Below, in pieces: positions 1-12,500 of a stretch of DNA of 64,000 nucleotides (position 1 is its first letter; each line of letters starts with the position of its first letter). The position numbers were made by a program, and so were the translations under genes. The stretch spans positions 17,647,561 to 17,711,560 of the forward strand of contig NC_088775.1 of assembly GCF_954871325.1 (NCBI RefSeq), given 5' to 3'. Under the pieces are notes generated by a model that saw nothing but the letters and a program-made list of their open reading frames with translations, made no database searches and was not told the DNA's origin. Origin of the DNA: Gordionus sp. m RMFG-2023 (taxonomy: Eukaryota > Nematomorpha > Gordioida > Chordodea > Parachordodidae).

Positions 1-646
1 GGTCAAAAGTCAATATTAACTTTATTTTGAATAAATTCATTGTCATTCAATAACTAACGTTTAGCTCACCGTAACAGATTCCTATTCTGATTCATATTCA
101 ATATTTTCTTTTATTTTTTAATCAATTTTCCTGTTGTCGAGATCTTCAGTCGATTTCTATTTTAACATTAACCAAAATCGACCTATTTCTTTCTAAAGAA
201 GAAGTAGAACTAAGAATTGTTAGTCTCTTAATGGGCATGGTGGGCAAAATTTAATCTATTAACTTGAGGTCGGAATTGATTGTTTCTTATGGAAATTAAT
301 GTTTTCCTCATAAATTGCTATTAAGCATGCTGTTTTTGCTTCTGAAATTAATTATGTCACTTAAAATATTTTGGTAATCACCACCTTCTAAAATGGCTAA
401 TTCATGAATTATGTCACATACTTCTTTGAATTCACTACTAGTGAGATGCTCCTCTTGATATTGGGGACCCAAAAAAATATTCAACATTGTGTCACATGTA
501 TTTATATCGTTTTTTCCTTTTTTAAACTTTCTTAATTTTTTTTCTTTAGATTTTTTTAGAGTATTTGACCGTATTTGACCAGGTCAAATACTCCTCCGGT
601 CAATTGATTGAATTTGACCTGTCAATTGACTGACTTGCCAACCCTG
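1..646 (-). mobile_element. terminus of a hAT-like element with a transposase fragment
   Basis: The stretch ends at 646 in an inverted terminus reading CAGGGTTGGCAAGTCAGTCA on the minus strand, followed by paired copies of GTCAATTGAC and GTATTTGACC. Minus-strand reading of about 350-520 gives a coding-like run (DTMLNIFLGP, then SEFKEVCDIIHELAILEGG) and 170-290 gives ILPTMPIKRL. A related copy in the opposite orientation starts at 10355. The other end lies outside the window. The terminus style is that of hAT elements; the family of the coding fragment is inferred from context, not from a diagnostic motif. Confidence 0.55.
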
Positions 647-657
647 ATTATATCAAT

Positions 658-948
658 TAGTGATCTGCATCAGACCTAATTTTCAAGCCCGACCCGGCAG
701 GTATATTGTTTCGAAAAATTTGTTCAGCCCGGCCAGATCTTGAGCAAATTTTTTTTTATTTGTCCCGAATAGCCCACCACGAAATAAAAATTTAAATATG
801 GAAAAATTTATTTATTGATTGTAAAAATAATAATCTACAATTAGCGTCTGGTTTCTTGCAAGAATATCAAAATATATTATTTTTTACAAAATTTAATATC
901 TTATTTAAAAATTAAATTTAAGCCCGGGCCGTGATTTACAGATCTTTA
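658..948. repeat. small GCCCGG-rich nonautonomous element
   Basis: GC-rich motifs (CAAGCCCGACCCGGC near 685, AGCCCGGCC near 727, AAGCCCGGGCCGTG near 920) stand out from AT-only DNA. The outer ends, TAGTGATCTGCA and the reverse complement of ACAGATCTTT, are weakly inverted. Related GCCCGG arrays occur at 25520-25720 and 47110-47275. No coding capacity is seen. Confidence 0.35.
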
Positions 949-1826
949 ATATGACCTTCATAATTGATAATAAATCAATTATAACTTCATTTTGCATACA
1001 GAATGAGATAATGAAAAAATATAATTGCAAATCTTTTAAAATTTGCAACATTTATCATTAAAAAATTTGCCCATTTATCTTCTGCTTTCATTATCTTTAT
1101 TATGATGGAGGATTTCTTAAAAATTTTAATGATGATATCACTAAAATTCATACAATTTTAGTATGGCCATAAATTATATAAAATCCCCTCTTTTTTTTGG
1201 TTATCAGACAAAACATTGTAAATTTGAGATCAGAGGGTTCAATAGAAAGACGGAATTAAATATATTGATTTTGAAATTTATTTTTATTTGGGCATAATAC
1301 ATGATATTATTATATAAAATTTTCAAAAACATGATAAAAAAAATTAACTCTTCATTGCAAAGGTGGATGCGGACACCAATTATTTTAAAAACTTTAATAC
1401 TTGAAATTTTTTCGATGTAGCTTAACATTTTTAGGTAAATGTGTGCAAAATTAATTTTGATTTTTTTAAGTAGAGAGTTATAAGGGTTTTTTGGAGCTTG
1501 AGGTCAACCCCTAGTCATCCGTGTAACTTTCTTTCATCTGTTTTGGCATTGTTATTTTAAGAATTAACATACACTTTTTTTATACATAATTTTTATCAAT
1601 AAATATTCTAAACCCTAACCCTATAATATTTGAAACTTAGATAAACATGATTTGATCATTATTTCATTTTTTGATACCATTTTATGGTATTTAATAACTT
1701 GTGCTAGTTTTAAGAATATTTTTGACTCACTTGACAAAAGTTCTCATAAAATGATAAAATAACATAAATAAAATTTTTATTAATATATTTTTAAAATATG
1801 AAAGCTACAAATAAATTTGATTTTAA

Positions 1827-2224
1827 TATAAAGTGTTTCAAAATTGGGGTCTGAGGGTACCCCACCTAGTCTCTCGCGTGATTTTTCTTCATATGTGGAA
1901 ATGGGTTAAAATGAATTTTTTTTAAAAAAATTAGAATGTGGGTTTTGTGTTAGTTTTTATGGTATACTTCAGAATTTTCAAAAATCTTGTAGGATTGTGA
2001 TGAGTTTAGTGTAGCATATTTTGATTTTTTTTAAAAAAAATGGTGGCAGGCTACTAATCAATGTAAGCAGACCTGGAAATCATACGCTTATGGCTCATCG
2101 AGCTATTGCGAATCTATATGTCCAAAACTTGGAAGCTGTACATTAATATCCTTTCATTGGAAAAAAATCACGCGAGAAAATAGATGGGGTACCCTCAGAC
2201 CCCAATTTAGAAACACTATATATT
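1827..2224. repeat. fold-back element with ~65-bp inverted ends
   Basis: The two ends are near-perfect reverse complements: AAGTGTTTC, then ATTGGGGTCTGAGGGTACCC, then a block with CTCGCGTGATTTTT at the left, mirrored at about 2160-2224. The ~270-bp interior has no open frame of interest. No clear target-site duplication was found, so the superfamily is unassigned. Confidence 0.6.
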
Positions 2225-2772
2225 GAATAATATGCAGATGAAGATCTTTGATCAAAAATATTTTTAAATAAAATTTTCAAAGATTTAGATCCTTAAAGAT
2301 CGTTGCTCAAAATTTTTTAAAAAAAAATCTTTAAATTTTACTATCTTCAAAGATCTCAATCTTAAAAGATCGTTGCTCAAAATTAAATTAAAAATCATCA
2401 AATTTTGTGATATTCAAAGATCGAGAACTTTGATTTTTTTTTATTTGGATCAAATGTATAACTCTGGCCAGGGAGTTAACAAAAATCTTCAAATTAGCAT
2501 TTTGAAGTTTTTTCGTCCAAAATTTTAAAAATCAACAAAATTGAATTTTTTTTAAAAAACAAATTTGTGATTTCTATTATCCAGAGTAAAAAATTCCAAT
2601 ACAAAAAAATTTTGAATTTTGGGAAAATCTTACTTGAAGCTAGAACATTCATTCTCAAAAAAAATTCGCTATAAAATATCTTAGATTTTTTTTGATTTTT
2701 AGCAGTTTTCAAAATCCTTTTAGAATTTACAAAAATTCTGTAATTAGTTTTGAATTTATTCCTTCCTTTTTT

Positions 2773-2999
2773 TAGGGGTTGGCTCGTTTTGAGCCGATTT
2801 TTAAAAACGGCTAACTCAATATTTTAGCTAGAAAAATATTGTCTAAGCCTCGAGATTTCGATAATATATGTCTAGACCATTGTTCCTTCTATGAACAAAA
2901 TCTTCAGGCTTGCGTAATATTTTTCTGGATAAAATATTGAGTTAGCCTTTTTTAAAAATTGGCTCAAAACTAGACATTTAACAACACTAAATATATAGA
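2773..2999. repeat. MITE of the TAGTGTTG/GGCTCGTTTTGAGCC family
   Basis: It is palindromic: GGCTCGTTTTGAGCC and CGGCTAACTCAATATTTTAG at the left are mirrored by the sequence before ATTTAACAACACTA at the right. It matches the better-preserved 223-bp copy at 54719-54941, which has a target-site duplication. The left terminus has decayed, and no duplication is visible here. Inferred to be a nonautonomous hAT derivative. Confidence 0.6.
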
Positions 3000-3596
3000 A
3001 ATAAAAAAAAATAAAAATATAAGAACTATGTCTCCGAACGTTTATTTTTAACGTAATTTTTTTTAGGAAATTAATTGTTTATTTATTGTATTTGATTAAA
3101 TGTACGCCTTGGGAAATAAAATTCATAGGGATTTGGAGCTCCGAATTTAAATAATTTGCTAATGAAGGCTATTTTTTTAATTTTAAGAATTCTAATTTGA
3201 ACGTAAATTTATTTTAGTATGTGTAAAGTACCCGCTATGAATTTCGGGATAATTTTTGCCGTGAATTTTTGAATTACTTTTAATTTATATATTTTTATAT
3301 TACATATTTTTCATAATAATTTTTTTTAAAGTTAATAATACATGGCGAAAATTGTCTTAAAATTCATAGGCTAGGTACTCTTACCCATGTTGAAATCAAT
3401 TTCCGATCAAATTGAAATTTTCGAATAAAAAAAATGACCCCCCCCCCCTCAATAAAGGATTTATAATTGAAAGATTTCCGAAATCCACATAGATTCCATA
3501 TCCCAACCCAATAAGACATAAATTATATTACTAAAGTAAATAAGAATTAAAGAAAGAAAGAAAGGAATATATATATTTAAATTATAATAAAAAAAG
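3000..3596. other. no gene seen upstream of first TBC1D22 exon
   Basis: AT-rich sequence, read as intron of the TBC1D22 gene. The exon expected before 3597 (the W-G-x-P segment that opens the TBC domain) was looked for from position 1 and not found, so it probably lies left of the window. Confidence 0.5.
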
Positions 3597-6500
3597 CATT
3601 ATATACCTACATGCGTTGGACGGAGGAAAGAAACGCTCGACCGGAAGAGGAAAGAATATTTTGCTTTCGTCGTGAAATATTATCCATCCCGCTTCGAGGA
3701 AATACACAAAGATATGTATAGACAAGTTTTGAATAAAAATAAATAATTTCGTTGTTTACATGCATTTATCTCGTAAATTAGAAGCCTGTTATTATTTAAA
3801 ATTATGGATCCTGGCACACCCAGGACAACAGGCCCGTCCGATAGACGGTATCCCACCCGGTTCGATTTTGATTCGGCTAATGAACCGATGTTTTGACATA
3901 TCAACCCTTGGTTCGAACGAGAGATGTATTTCTTATACCCCGTCCTAGCTCAGTTAAAGATATCAGCTAATCATTAAAACGATTACTAATATCCGTCTAT
4001 CCTTTAAATAATGACATTAGGGGGGTTGTATATATAGGGAATAAAATCAAACAAAAAATATACAAATAAAATATATGCGCGTGCGTCTAAACAAATGGGA
4101 GATATTCAATTTAAAAAAAAAAATAATTATAAGAAATTTTATTCGCCATTTTGATATATCGGATCATTAAAATATCTGTCGATAACCGATATTCGCAAAG
4201 AATACGAATGATAGGGCTGATCCGATATTCCAAAAAATCCATACACTTAGTTCGAACCATGACTTTTATTTGTTATGCAAAGTTATTTACTCCTTTTTTT
4301 ATTTATTTTATGTCCTGACGATTCATTAACTTAAATATTTATCATTATCAGCTGTTTTGGTTTCAAACTTTTTAAAAAATTTCTCTGTTTCATTTATGTA
4401 TAAAAATTCTCATGCGGGAGAATTTGGCATGTCACAGCTGATTTATATTCAAATGCACTTCTAAATACATTTTAATAAATGATTATTTTATCACGATTTT
4501 AAAAGACATTTTTATTTGAGTGAGTTATACAAAATTTATATATATTTTTTTTTTAAATTATAATAAATTTAATTTAATTTTGTATATTCTACACAGATAC
4601 ATATTGACATTCCGAGAATGAATCCACTTATCGACCTTTTTCAACAACCAACCGTTCAAGATGTACGTATAAACATTTAAGATTATACCTAATGCCACTG
4701 TCGCTATCGCCTAGGGCTGTGTCGATCCAAAAAAATTTCCTATATGATATTACTACAAAACCGATACCTAACCGATATTTATATGAATTTTTATTTACAT
4801 CTTTGAACCAAAATCATAACATTTTCTATTTAAAAAAACCAACTAACTTTCACGAATGATTTAGTGCATTTTTTTAAAAAATTTATTTTTTATGGCTAAA
4901 AGAAAGAAAAATGTTGTTCAATGGCTCCATTTAGCCTTTTTTTAAAATGGATTAAATAAAGATTTTAGCCTAGGCTCGATAATTTACTTTTAGCGAAAAT
5001 CTTAAGCTCATCGTTTTTAAAAATCAGCTAAATTGGGGCTTTTAGCATCACTAATGAATATGGCTCGTTAGATGATTTTAAATTCTTTTCTAATTGATAA
5101 TATAACAAAAAATAATATCAAATTTTAACTTCATATCTTAAAATAATTCTTAGAAATGGTTCCCGTTCTAAATCGCTAAAAATTGGGAATCTTACTTATA
5201 TCTCCTAAAAAAAATTTAAGTATATTTGAAATATTAAAAGATGCTAGGGAATTAAACACTTGTAATGGAAGAAAAGCGATTTTTGTTTTAGCGATTTAGA
5301 ATCCTATCTCTTAGAAATAAACTGAATTTTGGTTCTTTTTATTAATTTATTATTGTAAAATTATATATAAAATAAAAAATATATAATTATATCCATACAA
5401 TCATAAATTAGCTAAAAACAACGAAAATATCGGACCGATCCTATATTTTTAAAGACGCCAAATCCCCGATCATCGGCACAGCCTCTCTACTATCGTAACT
5501 CCATTAAACCTCAAAGCGTGAAACAAAATCGGTGGCTACAACTCGCGGATGCGTGAATGTAGCGATATATTATCTATCACCACGAACATATACTTATTAA
5601 TCAGAATTTGGTGGGAAACTAGGCTAAAAAAGTGTACCTTTCCCATTTCTGAAATATTTTCCAATATCTGGTTTCGCATTTTGAATATTTTTATTCCACT
5701 TTCTGTTAGATTTGACCCGATTCAAAGGCTAGTGTTCAGATTCCCAAACTCTATTTTTTTAAAAAATCGAAGTATATTAAAACACCTAAATAAACGTTCT
5801 AAAATGAACAGCAAAAGATGATCAATATAGATTAGATGTCTATTATTGTCAAAAAGCCTCGATTTCAAAAAAAATCCAGCTGAATCAAGATTTTCAGCCA
5901 ATAAATATTACCTAAGTCTCAGGATTTTGCCAAAAAGTAGCCTTTTAAAAAAATCGTCTAAATCAAGGTTTTTAACAACACTAGTTGTAATTTTTTGTTA
6001 GAATCGGTTCGAGTTCGTGGATATTTTTGAAAACGGGCTCCCTTTCTAAATATCTTAATAAATTTTACTCGATTCCGGGTTTGGTTTTTACCTATGGTTA
6101 TTTTCCTCAAATTTATTTTACAGATGTTCGAAAGGATATTGTATATATGGGCCATGAGACATCCAGCTAGCGGATACGTGCAAGGGATCAACGATTTAGT
6201 CACGCCATTTTTCGTCGTTTTTCTTTCCGAATACGTCCCTTCCGGTTTTTTGCTTAAAAGATACACCCTAACAAATCATTTTTCAAATTATAGCTTTTTT
6301 TAAATCTCTAAATGTATCATATATTTGTAAAAGTATCTTCTCCAAACTTGTAGAAAGTTTCAAATTCGTTAAGTATCATTCCTAAACCACTCCTTAGATC
6401 TTGGTTGGACCAGATACAAAAAAAAATTGTTTTTAACAAAAGATTATTTTAAAAATTTGACAAGGTACGAGTATCGATAATTTCGTGATCGACAAGCTGT

Positions 6501-9500
6501 CCCAAGATATTTTGAAAGATTTGGAATCCGATAGTTTTTGGTGCGTTTCCAATCTGCTAGACGGAATCCAAGATAATTACACTTTTGCTCAACCTGGAAT
6601 TCAAGAAAAAGTTAACGTTCTCAAGCATTTGGTATCCAGAATAAATGGTTTATTATTATTATTATGAATATCGTTTCATGCTACCTTAAAATCTGTTTGG
6701 GCCAGAAATTAGTGAAATAAAATGGTATCGGTTGTATTTTGCTGATTGACTGAGTTTTTTTCAATTTTCGGGTGGTTTAGTTTGTGATTTATATTATTTC
6801 TGGGACTATGGTAATTTTTATTCTGGAATTTGATAGGGTTTTCTTCCCTGCGACTATTTTCCCGGGCAGGAGGGGGGATATTTCCCCTGTGGCAATATTT
6901 CATGAGGGCTTTTTCGGTGACATTTTTTTGTAATTACTTTTAATTGTAATATATCTTTTATTTAAGAAAATCTATTAGCAAATAATTGGCCTCTGGTTTT
7001 AACTGTTTTGGTTAAAATCTAGTTTGAAATGTTTCTTTTTCCAAACTGAAATGCCTCTTTAAAATTTTAATTCAAAGCTATCCTTTATTATCACAAATCT
7101 ACCATTAAAACTAAGAAATCTACAAAAAATTCCAAAGGAACTATAAAATATTAAGCCATAAATTTATAAATCAAAAATCACGCATTTTTAAATTTTTTTT
7201 TAAAAATTAAATAATTATACAGGATTTTATAATCTTACGAAAAATTCTGGGGTAGGTAGCATCAATGACATAATACTATTTTGAAACGTCGTTTAATATA
7301 AATTAGCTGGTGATACGCCATTTTGGGTTCTCATAATTTTTTTTACTGTCATTTTATTTTTTAAAAATTACATTATATTTTAATATAAATTGTTTATACG
7401 GGGGAATCCAAAATGGTGTGCCACCAACTGATTTATATTAAATGACGCTTCAAAAGGCATTTGAATAAATGAAATATCAGTCTAGGTATTATTATATGTC
7501 ATTATGACTGCGTTGCTAAAAAGCCCGATTCGGGTTTATTTTTTAAAAAACGATCGGATTAAGATTTTAGCCAAAATAATATTATGCAAGCCTGGAGATC
7601 TTACTCATATATGGCAGATAAGTTTGGGACCTCTATTGCCATATCATGAGTCTTACGTAATATTATTTTGGCTAAAATTCTAATTGGTCGTTTTTTAAAA
7701 GCGACCCACATCAGCTTTTTTACTCTCATTGGGTAACATAGATAAAAATTAATAATAAACTTTATTCTATTTCGAGCCAACTTGGACTATAAAAAAATCT
7801 TCTCACTCAAATGCAAACTGCAAATGCAACTGACCTTTCTTGGCTACCTTTAAATCAAAAATTGGGATCCAACCCCAAGATTATATGATATTATACCATT
7901 GTGGCAATAATAAACTAAGATTTTGAAATATATTCAATCCAAAATGATCTAACTATTTTTAAATTAATCCATTTAAAAAAATACAAAATAAACCCTTGAA
8001 TATGGCTTAAACCAAAGCAGAAATATATATTTCAATACGCCTTCCCCCATTTTATTATACTCTTTATAAGGCGAATTATTTTTTAAGGTCCAATTTTGAA
8101 TGATAGGTTCTTTCATCATATTTAAAAATCAGAGATATACTGGATTAATATTTTTATTAGTAACCTGCCCGGATCTAAAATTTTATTATTTACCGGGTTG
8201 GGTACCGGTGTCGGGTCTTATAAAAATTATAAGCTTATCTTATTTCTTATACTTAGAATGTAAATTTATTTTTTTAAAATTATTACATTTAATACAGAGT
8301 ATTTAAAAAGGCTAATTTATTAGAACCGATCGAATCCTGATAAAGAAAATCCGGTCTGTTGCCGGATATGGTATAATTAAAATGGCAGCTCTTGTATTTT
8401 AATATATATTTTTTTACAATAGAAGCCTCAATAAGTAAGCTCTAGTATAATTTTGAATTTAATGAAAAAAATATAAATAGTGCCTTTATATAATCATTTA
8501 CGGGAAAATGAGGTCGAATACCTCCAATTTGCTTTTCGCTGGATGAACAATCTGTTGATGCGAGAAATACCTCTAAAATGTACCATCCGATTATGGGATA
8601 CTTATCTGGTAATAATACATAAAAGTTATATATATAGAAAGAAAAATATTTAATTCATATATATTGTAATTCAAATAGAACTATTATCAGTACCTTGTCA
8701 TCAAAAGCATATCTTAAATGTTTTTATTAAACTCGCGTATAATCAAAAAAAATAAATTGTAATCATAGTAGCACATCTAAATATTTATTGATTATTATCG
8801 TTTGTTCACCATCAATATAATTTAGTGTTGTAAACGAACGCGTTGGTTTTTTGAAAAAAATGATGAACGGCGTTCCTTTTATTTTTGACGAACTTTGAAG
8901 GTGAACGCGTTCATTTTTTATGGCGAACGCGTTAAAATTTAACGTTCATTCAATTTTAAAAATACTTTTTATTTTTATTTATTTGAAAAAATAAATATTA
9001 ATCCTAATTTATTTATAAAAATTATTATTTATATTTTTTGCTGTATTTCCTTCTCATATTTCAATTTTTTAACACGCCATTATTATAGTTGTTTAATTTG
9101 AATATTATTGTTTATATTTTAATTTAATAGATTAGCATAAGCATGGATATTAGTGTGGTTAATTAGCTGGTTTTACACGACCACGACTCTGGTTTTTGGT
9201 TAAAAAAATGAACCAAAACCAAAGCAACCAAATTGGTCGACCAAATCCATAGACCCGAGCACCGATTCAAGCACAGACCCGAGCACCTACCCAAATCAAC
9301 TTATAATAATTTATTGTTAATGTTTTGCTCAATTTTATGCATAGAGGACGAATATTTCAATAATAGTCTTTTTTTAAATTGTATACTTATATTCAAAATT
9401 AAAAATTAGAGGACGAGTAATTCAATTTCATATTAATTAAATAATTGATATGGAATTTGAAATAATTACCTTCTAAGACCGGGAAAAATTTATTATAGGA

Positions 9501-12500
9501 ATTTATCGATTTTTAGATATTTATAATTCATATATCATCGAAAAATGAGGATAATTTATGTTGAATTTATTCTCCTAAAGTTGTAAAAATTGGCTAAGGC
9601 TCAAACAGATTAGATATGCTGGCTCAGGAGTTGATATTAGTCACCTCAGGAGATTTTAAGCTGAAATGCATTTATTTGTTGTTTAACTCTAATTCGATAA
9701 TGGATATTACAAATTAATGTACAGCCTAAAATTGCCTTCCCATCAAAATATTTTTACATTTATCCAAAATATCCCTCTAGCGAGTAGTTCTAGCTGATCT
9801 TTGCTCACATATATCGATAGAAAGATCCTTCAGTGCACTACCAAGTAACCACATTACGAAATAAATTTGACAAATATACTTTAGACGATATTTTAATCAT
9901 AAAACTTAATATAAATTTGTTAAACAACGTTATCTTTTTTAATATTCATTTTATTAATATTTGTGAATAATTTTATATTTGTCATAGAATAAATAAAATA
10001 ATTTTAATGAAATTGTTACGACTTTTGATAGTTTTGAGGGAATTTTTACGGGTCATTAAATTAAAAGTAAATAAAATATAGATTTAATCACTTGACAAAC
10101 CATGATATTTTTTAAAATTCTATATTTTGATAAATTTGCTTAGTCTATATTTATAACACTTATTTTTTATGGATAAAAATAACCCCGGTCCGGTCTCCCG
10201 TATTAGATTGAAACAATCTAAGTTTTATATGATCAGATTAGCTTCTGCTTACATATTCCACACATAGCCCTTCATCGTTTTTAATTAATTAAAAACAGAT
10301 AGGATGTACACACCATAAACTAAGTTTTGAAGATGATTTTTGAATACTTTTTATCAGAGTTGGCAAGTCGGTCAATTGACCGTTCAATTTAAGTCAATTG
10401 ACGGGAGGAGTATTTGACCTGTTTAAATACGGTCAAATACTCCAAAATATTTTAAGTGATAAAATTAATTTCAAAAGTATAAACGTCATGTTTAATAGTT
10501 AATTAAGGCAGTAATTTCTATAAGAAACAATCAATTCCCACCTAAAGTTAGTGGAATAAACTATGCCCACCATGCCCATTAAGGGACTAATAATTCCTAG
10601 TATACTTTAAAGAAATATCTGTCATTATTTTGAGTCATAAATTCTATATTATTCACTGTAAGATTTTCCTCATTATTTTCAATTTCAATATTTAAGCTAG
10701 CATTTTAATTATTACAGCAGATATGATCTTGATCTGTAAATATATTTGGGTTTAAAGGATATATTCCACAAGCTAAGAATCCGTTTAATATATTATTTGG
10801 TGTTACTGTAATTATATATTTTAACCGTTTTACCCATAACAGCTTTACCCCAAGGTGACATATATTATAAACATCGATATTGCGTGACTTCTAGTATAGC
10901 TATAGATGTCAGATAAATTTTATTTTATAACAAATACATTAAGGAACATGTGTGTCAAATTTTGAATCCTGAGGATATGTATATTTTAGTAAAAGCAAAA
11001 TATACTAGAGAATGATTTTTATATTTTTTGGGTAAAAAACAGTTTTTTGATAAAATAGATAAAACCAGGTAAGTTTTATAAAAGATGAACATAGGTAAGA
11101 AATTAGATATAAAAATACATCTTCACACCAAATTTAAAATCTTTGTGCTCAAGGGTTAAAAAGTTATTCGCGTTAACATTTTTACCCCGTCAATCGCTTT
11201 ACCCCGGTCTCCCCTACATAGAGAAATTTTTTTAAGAGATATATAATATCTCATGATATTTATTGCATCAAACTTTAAAATTTATTTATTAAATTCCTAG
11301 AATAAAATATAATAAAAAAATATATATAATATTAAAAGTATGTATTATAATTTTGTTCTTAAAAATACCCCCCCCCCCCTCTTCCTTGATTTAAAATTTT
11401 TTCTCTTTCAATGAAAAAAATAACAATTCTATTTCTATTCTACTTTTGAATCCTTTTGCCGAAAAAAATTTCAGTTTTATTTTTTTTAATATTAATAACT
11501 TCCATTTTTTACTTATTTTTTGTTTTTTCCATAATAGCATAACTAACTTCCAATTCTATTCCCCTCCCTTTTTTTCCCCCCAAAATTAATTCCATAATAA
11601 AAATATTTAATTTTTGTTAAAATAATTTCATTCCCAAGTCAAAATTAAATATAAACCCTCTCCCTCCCTCCCTCTTTTCTTTACTTTAGAAATAATAATT
11701 TATATCCTTGTTTTATAGTAAAATAAAAAAAATAATAAATCAAAAAAAAATATAATTTTTTAGCTAACTATGAATATGGATTTTTTTTTATAAAAAATAG
11801 GGGGTAATTATTAGTTTTTTCTTTCCTTTTCTTTTTCTAAATTCAATCTGGTTAAAGTATCTAAAAGTGAGACTCAAAACTATCAAAAGTCGTAACAATT
11901 TCATTAAAATTATTTTATTTATTCTATGACAAATATAAAATTATTCACAAATATTAATAAAATGAATATTAAAAATGATAATGTTGTTTAACAAATTTAT
12001 ATTAAGTTTTATGATTAAAATATCGTCTAAAGTATATTTGTCAAATTTATTTCATAATGTGGTTACTTCGTAGTGCACTTAAAAATCTTTCTATCGATAT
12101 ATGTGAGCAAAGATCAGCTAGAACTACTCGCTAGAGGGATATTTTGGATAAATGTAAAAATATTTTGATGGGAAGGCAATTTTAGGCTATACATTAATTT
12201 GTAATATCCATTATCGAATTAGAGTTGAACAACAAATAAATGCATTTCAACTTAAAATTAAAGTCGGCCTACTAGAGTCAACTCCTGAGGTGACTAATGT
12301 CAACTCCTGCGCCAGCATATCTAATCTGTTTGAGCCTTAGCCAATTTTTACAACTTTAGGAGAATTAAATCAACATAAATTATCCTCATTTTTCGATGAT
12401 ATATGAATTATAAATATCTAAAAATCGATAAATTTCTATAATAAATTTTTCCCGGTCTTAGTAGGTAATTATTTCGAATTCCATATCAATTATTTAATTA

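Larger units (their letters stand above)
4713..5485. mobile_element. nonautonomous element with GGGCTGTG..CGAT ends
   Basis: The left end is GGGCTGTGTCGATCC and the right end is ATCATCGGCACAGCC, its approximate reverse complement. The subterminal sequences ACCGATA and ATCGGACCGAT are also mirrored. It lies in a TBC1D22 intron and contains two smaller MITEs (4908-5063 and 5157-5309). No transposase and no convincing target-site duplication were seen. Confidence 0.5.

Noticed and set aside
3760-3948. 62-codon frame after the first TBC1D22 exon
   Set aside because: It lies in the intron, has no homologous motif and overlaps the splice donor side.
5958-6266. 102-codon minus-strand frame
   Set aside because: It is antisense to the TBC1D22 exon at 6124-6244, which explains its openness.
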